A stretch of DNA of 64,000 bases from positions 1 through 64,000 of the forward strand of contig CANPYR010000001.1 of assembly GCA_947588805.1 (NCBI GenBank), read 5' to 3'. Source of the stretch: an uncultured Clostridia bacterium. Its GTDB lineage: Bacteria; Bacillota; Clostridia; Oscillospirales; Ruminococcaceae. The notes under the pieces were generated by a model, which was given only the letters and a program-made list of their open reading frames with translations, did no database searches and was not told where the DNA came from. The translations under genes and the position numbers were made by a program. How positions within the stretch are numbered: position 1 is the first letter of the stretch; every line of letters begins with the position of its first letter. Positions 23,297 to 31,182 of this stretch are shown piece after piece.

Positions 23297-24916
23297 TTAA
23301 TAGTGTTTTGCGTTTTCAAAGTACACCGTATCGGTGCAGCGATCAAATTTAATGTCCGCGCAGTCGTCGTCATATACGCAAACGGACGGAAGATGCCAAA
23401 GCGGGATGAAGTGATATCCCGACAGGATCTCGTTTTCGGCTTCGGAACAGGCATAGTCCAAAGACGCGAGCGTTTCAAACCTTCCGGAGCTAATTTCAAG
23501 CTCCTTAGCCTTATCAAATTCCATCCCGAAGCTTTTATCGCTCCCGAAAGGAAGCAGGAAATCCTGCGCGCAGCCGTCGGAGTCTATTACCGCAAGCGCC
23601 AGGTCGTATCTTCCGTTTGAGAGCCTTTCTTCATAGTCCCTTCTTGTGACGTTTTCTATGGAAATATGAGTTGCAAAGACCTTATACCAGCTGTCGGATA
23701 CCGCTTCAAGATAATCTGCGTACCCAAAATCCTCCGGAACCATCAAAGTCATGCCGATAAGAGAGGACTGCTGCTTTTGCGTGAGAAGAAATCCCCACTT
23801 ATATTCGGCCATCTTAAGATCTGTTTTTCCGACCTCCTCCGGAGTCCTCGGGGTATACCCCATAAACCCGTCGGGGATTATGCTCTTTGCTTCTATCGCG
23901 GTATCGGGTGAAGCTTCTTTAAGCGCTTCGCGGTCTATCGCCCAGGAAAATACCTGTCTTAGCTCCTCGGAGCCGAATATATCAATGTTTTCGTTAAAGA
24001 TTATCCCGGCGGTTCCGGCGCTTTCGGAGATGTATTCCTCCCCGTCTGAAGCCGCAAGCTCCCCTGCGGGAAACACTATCATATCCACAGAGCCTTCGTT
24101 ATAGTCGTTAAGCCTTTCTTCCGGATCCTTGGTTATAAGATAGTTCACGCCGCCCGCCGAAACAGGCGTTATATCGCTGTAGCCGGGATTTCTTCTTATT
24201 CTTATATAATTATTCTTCCCGTAAGGATCGTGTAGCCAGTATCTTACAAAGAACGGGCCGTTTGAACATACAGCTTCCGCTTCGAGCCCGTATTTTCCTC
24301 CTGCGGTTATGAAAAAGTCCTCGCAGCAGGGCGCCGCCGGAAGCTCGCTCAAAAGCCTTAAAAACTCTGCGTTAGGGTATTCGAGCTCAAATATCACAGT
24401 AAGGCTGTCCGGAGCCGATACTCCTATCTCCTCTACGCCTATCTCGCCTTTTCTTGCCTTTTCGGAATTTTTTATGCAAAAATATTTTTCGGAGTGCGGC
24501 GAAGCGGTTTTCGGGTCCATAAGCCTTCTGAACGCATAGACGAAATCGTCTGCCGTGACCGGATATTCATAGTTTCCGAGCGCGTGCCATTTATATCCTT
24601 CCCGAAGATAAAAGGTATACTTAAGCCCGTCTTCGGAGACGGTATAATCTTTCGCTACCTTCCCGCTCACTCTGCCGCTTCCGTCGTATTCAAGAAGCCC
24701 TGCATATAAATTTTTTGCCACCGTCACAGAAGAAGGATCGTCTGCAAGCTGAGGGTCGAGATTCTTCGGATCGCTTGAAAGCGCGATCTTGAATATATAC
24801 CCAGTGCCGTCGTCAGAGAAAAAGGATATTACCTTTTCTATAGGTTCGCATGCGACAAAGGTAAGAGTTACGCATATTATAAAACAAATAAGCCTTAAAA
24901 ATCTTCTTTTTATCAT
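23297..24916 (-). CDS. Peptide ABC transporter solute-binding lipoprotein (SBP family 5)
   Basis: A 539-residue lipoprotein. The signal peptide ends in the lipobox FVAC with lipidated Cys23. The mature part is an extracellular solute-binding domain of the OppA/DppA family (SSDPKNLDPQLADD, TADDFVYAFRRLMDP, FSWAIDREALKE). Such proteins capture oligopeptides or similar solutes for an ABC importer. No permease or ATPase genes lie nearby, so the partner must be elsewhere. It follows a DUF4358 lipoprotein by 4 bp. ATG 24916 sits at the end of the DUF4358 gene without a strong ribosome binding site. Confidence 0.9.
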   Translation of the reverse strand: MIKRRFLRLICFIICVTLTFVACEPIEKVISFFSDDGTGYIFKIALSSDPKNLDPQLADDPSSVTVAKNLYAGLLEYDGSGRVSGKVAKDYTVSEDGLKYTFYLREGYKWHALGNYEYPVTADDFVYAFRRLMDPKTASPHSEKYFCIKNSEKARKGEIGVEEIGVSAPDSLTVIFELEYPNAEFLRLLSELPAAPCCEDFFITAGGKYGLEAEAVCSNGPFFVRYWLHDPYGKNNYIRIRRNPGYSDITPVSAGGVNYLITKDPEERLNDYNEGSVDMIVFPAGELAASDGEEYISESAGTAGIIFNENIDIFGSEELRQVFSWAIDREALKEASPDTAIEAKSIIPDGFMGYTPRTPEEVGKTDLKMAEYKWGFLLTQKQQSSLIGMTLMVPEDFGYADYLEAVSDSWYKVFATHISIENVTRRDYEERLSNGRYDLALAVIDSDGCAQDFLLPFGSDKSFGMEFDKAKELEISSGRFETLASLDYACSEAENEILSGYHFIPLWHLPSVCVYDDDCADIKFDRCTDTVYFENAKHY

Positions 24917-24920
24917 TTTA

Positions 24921-25373
24921 TCATTTCGTAAATTCCGAATCTACTGTTTCCTCGGCGCTTTGGACGTCCGGAACTATCAGCAAAATCACATAGCTGTCAT
25001 AAACCAAAACTTTTCCGTTTTCTACCTTCTCGGCTTCAAGCGGCGCATATCCCTTGAAGTCCTCATATCTTGCGTTTTTATAGTCGGAAAGGAGCTTTTC
25101 AAGCTCCCCGACTTTTCCGTCACCGGCTTCAAGTATCGCCACCATATCGGCGTATGCCCCTCGGGAGCTGTATTTAACGCAGTACTGCTTAAGCTCCGAA
25201 GCTTCCGTCTTAAAAAGTATCTCTATATCCTCCCCGCTCGCTTCGCTCATCTCTTCAAGACCCTGAGAGGATATTATAAGCTCCGCAAGCTCCGAAGCCG
25301 CCGGGTGGTTATATCCCCCGCAGGCGGTAAAAAGCGTCATCGCAGTTATTATTACCAAAATAATCCTTTTCAT
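24921..25373 (-). CDS. DUF4358 lipoprotein
   Basis: A 150-residue lipoprotein (lipobox LFTAC, lipidated Cys18). The mature region carries the DUF4358 pattern: a helix pair (LAELIISSQGLEEM), YCVKYSSRGAYADMVAILEA, a Tyr/Lys-rich middle helix and YVILLIVPD at the end. Members are common in clostridial envelopes, often next to SGNH or acyltransferase genes, and their function is unknown. It lies 15 bp after the SGNH gene and 4 bp before the solute-binding lipoprotein. Confidence 0.85.
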   Translation of the reverse strand: MKRIILVIITAMTLFTACGGYNHPAASELAELIISSQGLEEMSEASGEDIEILFKTEASELKQYCVKYSSRGAYADMVAILEAGDGKVGELEKLLSDYKNARYEDFKGYAPLEAEKVENGKVLVYDSYVILLIVPDVQSAEETVDSEFTK

Positions 25374-25388
25374 CTTCGTTTCGCTTTC

Positions 25389-26228
25389 CTATCCTGCGGT
25401 ATGCGTGAGAATATAGTTTATGAACGTCTCGTAGGTGGATTTTTTAAAGTGAATACCGTCGTTTTCGGCGCTGTCTTTAGGCAGCCGTCCGTTTTCATCC
25501 TTAAGCGCGGAGCTGAGGTCGAGATAATATATTCCGTTTGAATTGCAGTATTCAAGAAGCTGAGCGTTTAAGTCGTCAAGATCGGAATTTTTTACCGGAG
25601 ACTCTGCGGAATTCTCCTTTTCCTCCGTAACGGGAGGAGTTGAAACTACATATATTTTTGAATCCGGGCAGGCTATACGAAGCTTATTCACAAACGACGA
25701 GCATCCAAGATAAATTTCGGATGAAGACATATAAGCCGCGCCGTTTGAGCCGAGCATCACATATATATTCTCAGGCTTCATCTCGGTAACTGCTTCCAAA
25801 ACCGTCATGGTTCCGTAGGCGGTATCGATCTGAGCGGAATCTATCTTTGAAACGCTCAAAGAAGCGCTCGCTAAGACGTTTGAGCCGGGAACGATTCCGT
25901 AAGAGCTGAGACCGTAGGTGATATTGTCGCCTATGAACGCGCAGCTGTCAAGATAAGAGCTGTCTACGGCTTCGCTTTCGGGTACGGGATTTATTATTCC
26001 CGCAGAATTTCCGGGCTCCGTCTGAGCGCCTTCCGCGCCGTCTTCGGAATCCTCTCCCTTTTGGGAGGTGTTTTCATGAAACACCGTAATGGTCCTTGAT
26101 TCGGACAGAACGTCCTCAAGGGATGTATTTTTCATATATCGGTAAAACATAAGTCCGAAGATGAGCACAGTCCCGAAAAATACTATGCTCAGGCGGTATC
26201 TGACTTTTCTTATTTTCTTCTTTTCCAT
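25389..26228 (-). CDS. SGNH/GDSL hydrolase-like protein, catalytic Ser replaced by Asn
   Basis: A 279-residue protein with one N-terminal membrane helix (VFFGTVLIFGLMFYRYM) and an extracellular Glu/Ser-rich linker before the SGNH fold. Block I reads FIGDNITYGL where the family has GDS, so the nucleophile is missing. Block III reads VMLGSNG instead of GXND. Block V, DGIHF, keeps the Asp-His pair. The codon is AAT, one base from AGT. It is likely an inactive binding protein or uses another mechanism. First gene of the operon with DUF4358, a solute-binding lipoprotein and deoD. Confidence 0.85.
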   Translation of the reverse strand: MEKKKIRKVRYRLSIVFFGTVLIFGLMFYRYMKNTSLEDVLSESRTITVFHENTSQKGEDSEDGAEGAQTEPGNSAGIINPVPESEAVDSSYLDSCAFIGDNITYGLSSYGIVPGSNVLASASLSVSKIDSAQIDTAYGTMTVLEAVTEMKPENIYVMLGSNGAAYMSSSEIYLGCSSFVNKLRIACPDSKIYVVSTPPVTEEKENSAESPVKNSDLDDLNAQLLEYCNSNGIYYLDLSSALKDENGRLPKDSAENDGIHFKKSTYETFINYILTHTAG

Positions 26229-26249
26229 TATATCACCCTAAACCGAGAC

Positions 26250-26279
26250 ATTATAATAATTTTAATATACAGTATACAA
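26250..26279 (-). promoter_or_regulatory. Promoter of the SGNH-like operon
   Basis: On the minus strand TTGTAT (26274-26279), 18 bp, TATAAT (26250-26255), 22 bp before the start codon. Confidence 0.6.
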
Positions 26280-26379
26280 TAAAACTCCGACTTTTTCAAG
26301 AAGATATTCAAATTTTAATAATTTGTAACCTTTACGTAACCTTTTACTGTTCAAACTGCCGGAGATTTTTAAAAAAGGG

Positions 26380-26408
26380 TTGAATTCCGGGAAAAATTAG
26401 TTTATAAT
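26380..26408 (+). promoter_or_regulatory. SigA-type promoter of asnB
   Basis: TTGAAT (26380-26385), 17 bp, TATAAT (26403-26408). The leader of about 70 nt shows no T-box or other clear riboswitch. The rest of the 257 bp gap holds only the divergent SGNH promoter. Confidence 0.75.
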
Positions 26409-26485
26409 AAAGAAGCGGAATTTTATAGGCAGCTCCGATTTTTATCTTTAATATAATCACCATTACATACCAAGGAGAGATTTTT

Positions 26486-28321
26486 ATGTGCGGAATTGTA
26501 GGTTTTACAAATAGGATCAGCGACGCGGACGGCGTAGTTGAAAGGATGATGGAAGCTATTCGCCACCGCGGGCCGGACTCGGGCGGGAAATATGTTGACG
26601 GCGATATAGCTATGGGATTCAGACGGCTTTCAATAATCGATCTTTCTAACGGCTCCCAGCCTCTCTTTAACGAGGACGCGTCGATGGTCCTTACTTTTAA
26701 CGGGGAGATATATAACTATCAGTCTTTAAGAGAAGAGCTTATAAAGGCCGGGCACCGCTTCTCAACTGCCACCGATTCCGAGGTTTTGCTGCACGGTTAT
26801 GAGGAGTGGGGAAAGGATATGCTCCCGAAGCTTCGCGGAATGTTTGCGTTCGTTATCTGGGACAAAAACAAAAAAGAACTTTTCGGCGCACGCGACTTTT
26901 TCGGAATAAAGCCGCTTTACTATGCCGAAATGGACGGGACGTTCATGTACGGCTCGGAAATAAAGAGCTTTCTTCTGCATCCGGCCTTCAAAAAAGAGCT
27001 TAATACTACCGCGCTTGAAAACTATCTGACATTTCAGTACTCGCCATGCGTTGAGACTTTTTTCAAGGGCGTATTCAAGCTTCTTCCGGCTCACTGGTTC
27101 GCCTATAAGGACGGAAAGCTCTCTACGGGCCGTTACTGGGATATAAACTTTGATCCGGACTGCGAGCCTACTCTCGATCAGTGGGTAGACAGTATCTCCG
27201 AAACCTTCAAAAATTCCGTGGAAGCGCATAAAATCGCCGACGTGGAGGTAGGGAGCTTTCTTTCGAGCGGCGTGGATTCAAGCTACGTCGCAGCCGTCGC
27301 CAACGTTGACAAGACCTTTACCGTGGGGTTCGGAGAGGATGAAAAATACAACGAGATAGGATACGCGAAGGAATTTTCAAAATATATCGGCAAAGAAAAC
27401 ATCTCTAAGATAATTACTCCCGAGGAGTACTGGGATAACTTCCCGAAAATACAGTACCACATGGACGAACCTCTCGCAGACCCTGCGGCTATCGCGCTTT
27501 ATTTCGTTTGCAAGCTTGCTTCCGAGAGGGTGAAGGTAGTGCTTTCGGGAGAGGGCGCGGACGAGATATTCGGAGGATATAATATCTACAAAGAGCCGGA
27601 CGACGTGGCGATATATAATCTTATCCCCCGCCCGATAAGGCGCTGCATTGGAAAATGCGCGGAAAAGCTGCCCGCGCATCGCGGTCTCAACTTCCTTATA
27701 AGGCGCGGAAAGGATCTTGAAGAGAGATTTATCGGTAACGCATATATATTCTCCGAAAAAGAGCGCAAAGCGCTTCTTAAAATAAAAACCGACGCGCCGG
27801 ACGCTAAAGAGATCACCAAGCCGTTTTACGACAAGGTGAAGGACTGCGACAACGTGACTAAGATGCAATATCTCGATCTTAATATGTGGATGACCGGAGA
27901 TATACTATTAAAAGCCGACAAAATGTCGATGTCAAATTCCTTGGAGCTAAGAGTCCCGTTTTTGGATAAGGAGGTCATGGCGCTCGCGGAGAGGATCCCG
28001 AAGAAATACCGCGTGAATAAAGAAAACACCAAATTTGCGATGCGTAAAGCCGCTCTCAGAGCATGTCCCCCGCTTACCGCCAATAAGAAAAAGCTCGGCT
28101 TCCCGGTGCCGATAAGAGTCTGGCTCAAAGAAGACGAGTATTATAACAGGGTCAAGAAGATGTTTTTAAGCGAAAGAGCCGAAAAATTCTTTAACACCGA
28201 AAGATTAGTCGCGCTTTTAGACGACCACAGAGTCGGAAAGCATGACGCTTCAAGAAAGATCTGGACCGTTTATACCTTCCTTGTCTGGCATGAGGTTTAT
28301 TTTAAGGACGATTTGAAATAA
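26486..28321 (+). CDS. asnB: Asparagine synthetase (glutamine-hydrolysing)
   Basis: A 611-residue enzyme making asparagine from aspartate, ATP and glutamine. The N-terminus MCGIVGF gives the amidotransferase nucleophile Cys. The glutaminase domain spans to about residue 190. The synthetase PP-loop is SSGVDSSYVA, and LSGEGADEIFGGY follows. Length is normal for AsnB. Start ATG 26486 follows AAGGAGAG. It stands alone with its own promoter. Confidence 0.97.
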   Translation: MCGIVGFTNRISDADGVVERMMEAIRHRGPDSGGKYVDGDIAMGFRRLSIIDLSNGSQPLFNEDASMVLTFNGEIYNYQSLREELIKAGHRFSTATDSEVLLHGYEEWGKDMLPKLRGMFAFVIWDKNKKELFGARDFFGIKPLYYAEMDGTFMYGSEIKSFLLHPAFKKELNTTALENYLTFQYSPCVETFFKGVFKLLPAHWFAYKDGKLSTGRYWDINFDPDCEPTLDQWVDSISETFKNSVEAHKIADVEVGSFLSSGVDSSYVAAVANVDKTFTVGFGEDEKYNEIGYAKEFSKYIGKENISKIITPEEYWDNFPKIQYHMDEPLADPAAIALYFVCKLASERVKVVLSGEGADEIFGGYNIYKEPDDVAIYNLIPRPIRRCIGKCAEKLPAHRGLNFLIRRGKDLEERFIGNAYIFSEKERKALLKIKTDAPDAKEITKPFYDKVKDCDNVTKMQYLDLNMWMTGDILLKADKMSMSNSLELRVPFLDKEVMALAERIPKKYRVNKENTKFAMRKAALRACPPLTANKKKLGFPVPIRVWLKEDEYYNRVKKMFLSERAEKFFNTERLVALLDDHRVGKHDASRKIWTVYTFLVWHEVYFKDDLK

Positions 28322-28333
28322 TTTATACAGCCG

Positions 28334-28363
28334 CAAAAAAATCCGCTCCCTCTGAAGGAGCGG
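28334..28363 (-). terminator. Terminator after the HPr-like gene
   Basis: On the minus strand CCGCTCC and GGAGCGG form a stem followed by ATTTTTTT. It also lies past the asnB stop codon on the other strand. Confidence 0.85.
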
Positions 28364-28370
28364 ACGGCGG

Positions 28371-28601
28371 TTACTTTTCTATGAATTTGTCTACGTCCTG
28401 TAAAAACTTCCCGCACTCGTCGGTGTGGATGATCATGTTTACCGGCTGAGTAAGATCAAGGCTGAAAATTCCCATTATCGACTTTGCGTCTATAACATAT
28501 TTTCCCGATACGAGATCCACCTCGAAGTCGCAGAGCGTTACCGCGTTCACAAATTCCTTTACGTCGTTAATTGTTCCTAATTTTATTTTTACAGCAGTCA
28601 T
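28371..28601 (-). CDS. HPr-like protein lacking the phosphoryl histidine
   Basis: A 76-residue protein of HPr size and fold. The regulatory-site region KSIMGIFSLDL matches the HPr Ser46 block (KSIMGVMSL), so phosphorylation by an HPr kinase is possible. The active-site loop, normally LHARPA, reads LGTINDVKEF, so the His15 used for sugar phosphotransfer is missing. It therefore cannot act as a normal PTS carrier and may act as a regulator, as Crh does. It has its own strong promoter and a good terminator. Confidence 0.82.
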   Translation of the reverse strand: MTAVKIKLGTINDVKEFVNAVTLCDFEVDLVSGKYVIDAKSIMGIFSLDLTQPVNMIIHTDECGKFLQDVDKFIEK

Positions 28602-28635
28602 ATCGACGCCTCCGTTTAATAATACTTTTCTTTAT

Positions 28636-28664
28636 AGTATACCAGTGAGGTTACTGTCTGTCAA
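28636..28664 (-). promoter_or_regulatory. Strong SigA-type promoter of the HPr-like gene
   Basis: On the minus strand TTGACA (28659-28664), 17 bp, TATACT (28636-28641), with TGG before the -10. Confidence 0.85.
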
Positions 28665-28715
28665 GCGGTTTTTGTCATTTTTAAGTAAAAATTTTTTCGG
28701 AAGATGTGAAGATAT

Positions 28716-29984
28716 ATGTTAATTTTTTACTATACCTTCGGCTGCAAGGTGAACCAGTACGAAACCGAGCTGATGAAGCAGTCTCTGAAAGCTAAAGGTC
28801 ATACCGAAGCGCGCTCGGCTTCTCAGGCGGACTTTGCGGTAATAAACACCTGCACCGTGACAGCGCAGTCAGACCTTAAGCTGAGACAGCTGATACATAA
28901 AATAAGACGTGAAAATCCGTCGGCAAAAATCGTTCTCACAGGCTGCTACGCGCAGGTAGCTAAGGATCTTTTAGGCGCGGATATTATAATAGGCTCCGGA
29001 CAGAAAGCGGATATTTCGGATATTATCGAAAATTACACCGATAATGGATCTACTCGGATTTTCAGGGAAAATAATAATATATATCCCGAAAACGAGCTTT
29101 TAAGCCGTTCGGGGAATAAAACACGCGGGATAATTAAGATCCAGGACGGCTGCGACAGGTTCTGCTCATACTGCATAATCCCCTACGCAAGAGGAAGATC
29201 GCGCTCAAAGCCTTTGGAAGCTGTAGAGCGGGAGGCAAAGACGCTCTCGGACGGCGGGAACAAGGAGCTTGTTCTTGTCGGGATAAATCTTTCCGACTAC
29301 GGGAAGGGAACGGAATTTGACCTTTCTGACGCGGTAAGAGCGGCTTCAAAACACTCCGGAAGGATTCGGCTCGGCTCTCTTGAGCCGGAGGAATTCGGGG
29401 AGGATATTATAAAAAAGCTGTCGGAGATCCCGGAGCTTTGCCCGCATTTTCATCTTGCGCTTCAGTCCGGATGCGACAAAACGCTTAGGGAAATGCGCAG
29501 AAAATACAGCTTTTCGGAATACGCGGAAACTGTAAATTGCCTGAGAAAATATTTTAACGGCTGCGCTGTGACCACGGATATAATGGTCGGCTTCCCCGGA
29601 GAGTCGGATGAGGACTTTTCGGAATCCCTAAGAGCTGTAAAGGAAATAAGCTTTGCAGATATGCACGTCTTCCCCTATTCCGCAAGAGAAGGAACAGCAG
29701 CTGCAAAAAGATCCGATCAGATTCCGAAAAAGGTCAAAGAGGAGCGCGCGGAGATAATGGCGAAAGCGGCTGAGGAAGGGAAAAGCTCCTATCAGAGATC
29801 TCAGGTCGGAAGCGTTTTGGAGGTGCTTTTTGAAAGAGAAAAAAGCCCCGATTTTCATCAGGGGCATTCAAGAAATTATCAAGTAGTAAGGGTAAAGCGC
29901 TTTACAGATTCGCTTTTTCGCGAGATAAGAAATGTGATGATAGAAGAGGTCTCGGACGGAGTTTTATGGGGAAAAATCGTTTGA
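28716..29984 (+). CDS. mtaB: tRNA t6A37 methylthiotransferase
   Basis: A 422-residue radical SAM enzyme that turns t6A37 of tRNA into ms2t6A. The N-terminal domain starts YTFGCKVNQYETELM with three cysteines for the auxiliary cluster. The radical SAM cluster motif is CDRFCSYC (about residue 145). The C-terminal TRAM-like segment (QVGSVLEVLFER) is short. ATG 28716 lies 12 bp after GGAAGATGTG. It converges on the RlmL-like gene with only 4 bp between stop codons and no visible terminator. Confidence 0.94.
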   Translation: MLIFYYTFGCKVNQYETELMKQSLKAKGHTEARSASQADFAVINTCTVTAQSDLKLRQLIHKIRRENPSAKIVLTGCYAQVAKDLLGADIIIGSGQKADISDIIENYTDNGSTRIFRENNNIYPENELLSRSGNKTRGIIKIQDGCDRFCSYCIIPYARGRSRSKPLEAVEREAKTLSDGGNKELVLVGINLSDYGKGTEFDLSDAVRAASKHSGRIRLGSLEPEEFGEDIIKKLSEIPELCPHFHLALQSGCDKTLREMRRKYSFSEYAETVNCLRKYFNGCAVTTDIMVGFPGESDEDFSESLRAVKEISFADMHVFPYSAREGTAAAKRSDQIPKKVKEERAEIMAKAAEEGKSSYQRSQVGSVLEVLFEREKSPDFHQGHSRNYQVVRVKRFTDSLFREIRNVMIEEVSDGVLWGKIV

Positions 29985-29988
29985 GCGC

Positions 29989-31092
29989 TCAGAGGAAATA
30001 CATATAAAGATTGCATTTGATCATTCCGTTATAGAGCTTTCTCTTTTTATCGGCCTTTTTCCCGAAATATTTTTCAAATTCCTCGTCGGGTGAAATTATA
30101 TAGCAGGGATTTGTCTTTGACGGCTTTAATACGTCCCCCATCTTTTTATACAGCTCCTCTGCCTGTCTAAGCTCTAAAAGCCTTTCGCCGTACGGCGGGT
30201 TGCAGATCGTAACGGAATTTTCTATTATAATATGTTCTTTTATATCACGATTTTTAACTTCGATATACTTATCGACTCCCGCGTTCCGGGAGTTTCTTTT
30301 TGAAAGCTCGACCGCTGAGATATCCGAATCGAAACCGTAGGCTTTGAATTCTCCGGTTCTTATTTCGCTTATCGCCGACTTGCGTTCTCTTCGCCATATT
30401 CCCTCTTCGATCTGCGGCCACGACTCCGCTGAGAAGCTTCTTTTAAGTCCGGGAGCTATATTAAGCGCTTTATATGCGCTCTCTATCAAAAACGTTCCGC
30501 TCCCGCACATCGGATCGCATACAACGCTGTTTTCTCTTACCCTCGCAAGATCTACTATCCCCGCCGCGAGAGTCTCTCTTATCGGCGCTTCGTTTGAAAC
30601 CTTTCTGTATCCGCGCTTGTGAAGGCCTTCGCCCGACGTATCGAGATATATTACCGCCCTGTCTTTTAGGATATTGAAGGAAAGCTGACGCTTTATCCCG
30701 GTCTCCTCGAATCTTTCAATATGATAAACACTTTTAAGCCGTTCTACCGCGGCTTTTTTTATTATCGACTGGCAGTCGGGAATGGAATGAAGAGCGGATT
30801 TAAGGCTGTGACCCTTGACCGGAAAAGCGTCCTTTTTATCTATATATTCCTCGAGCGGAAGCGCTTTTACGCCTTCAAAGAGCTCGGTAAAGGTCTCGGC
30901 TCTGAAGCTTCCGAGCTCGATCAGAACTCTTTCCGCTGTCGCAAGCCGGATATTCGCACGGGCAAGAACGCTGTAATCTCCGTCAAAAGATATCCTTCCG
31001 TCGGTGACTTCAAGATTCTCCCCACCTATCTTTCTTATTTCATATCCGAGCACGCTTTCTATCCCGAAATGACATGGGCAGCAAAGCCGCAT
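29989..31092 (-). CDS. Class I SAM-dependent RNA methyltransferase (RlmL/YpsC-like)
   Basis: A 367-residue methyltransferase. An N-terminal THUMP RNA-binding domain spans about residues 45-150. The SAM-binding part has CDPMCGSGTFLIES and the catalytic motif NPPYGERL typical of N2-methylguanine enzymes. In Gram-positives the family (YpsC) is thought to methylate 23S rRNA like RlmL. No C-terminal RlmK domain is present. The gene starts at ATG 31092; the class A PBP gene upstream has its own terminator between them. Confidence 0.92.
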   Translation of the reverse strand: MRLCCPCHFGIESVLGYEIRKIGGENLEVTDGRISFDGDYSVLARANIRLATAERVLIELGSFRAETFTELFEGVKALPLEEYIDKKDAFPVKGHSLKSALHSIPDCQSIIKKAAVERLKSVYHIERFEETGIKRQLSFNILKDRAVIYLDTSGEGLHKRGYRKVSNEAPIRETLAAGIVDLARVRENSVVCDPMCGSGTFLIESAYKALNIAPGLKRSFSAESWPQIEEGIWRRERKSAISEIRTGEFKAYGFDSDISAVELSKRNSRNAGVDKYIEVKNRDIKEHIIIENSVTICNPPYGERLLELRQAEELYKKMGDVLKPSKTNPCYIISPDEEFEKYFGKKADKKRKLYNGMIKCNLYMYFL

Positions 31093-31123
31093 AATATCAA
31101 GCTCCTTCTCTTTAACGCTTTAA

Positions 31124-31160
31124 TTTAAAAGCCGCCGGATGAAAATATCGCAGCGGCTTT
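31124..31160 (-). terminator. Terminator after the class A PBP gene
   Basis: On the minus strand AAAGCCGC and GCGGCTTT pair around a 17 nt loop and are followed by TTTAAATT. Confidence 0.75.
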
Positions 31161-31182
31161 ATCTGTGCCGGTTTTAACTTGA

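Noticed and set aside
26229-26485. Possible T-box or other riboswitch upstream of asnB
   Set aside because: No T-box core sequence or specifier loop could be found; the leader is only about 70 nt.
29985-29998. Terminator between mtaB and the RlmL-like gene
   Set aside because: TGAGCGCTCA is a palindrome without a loop or T run; not a convincing terminator.
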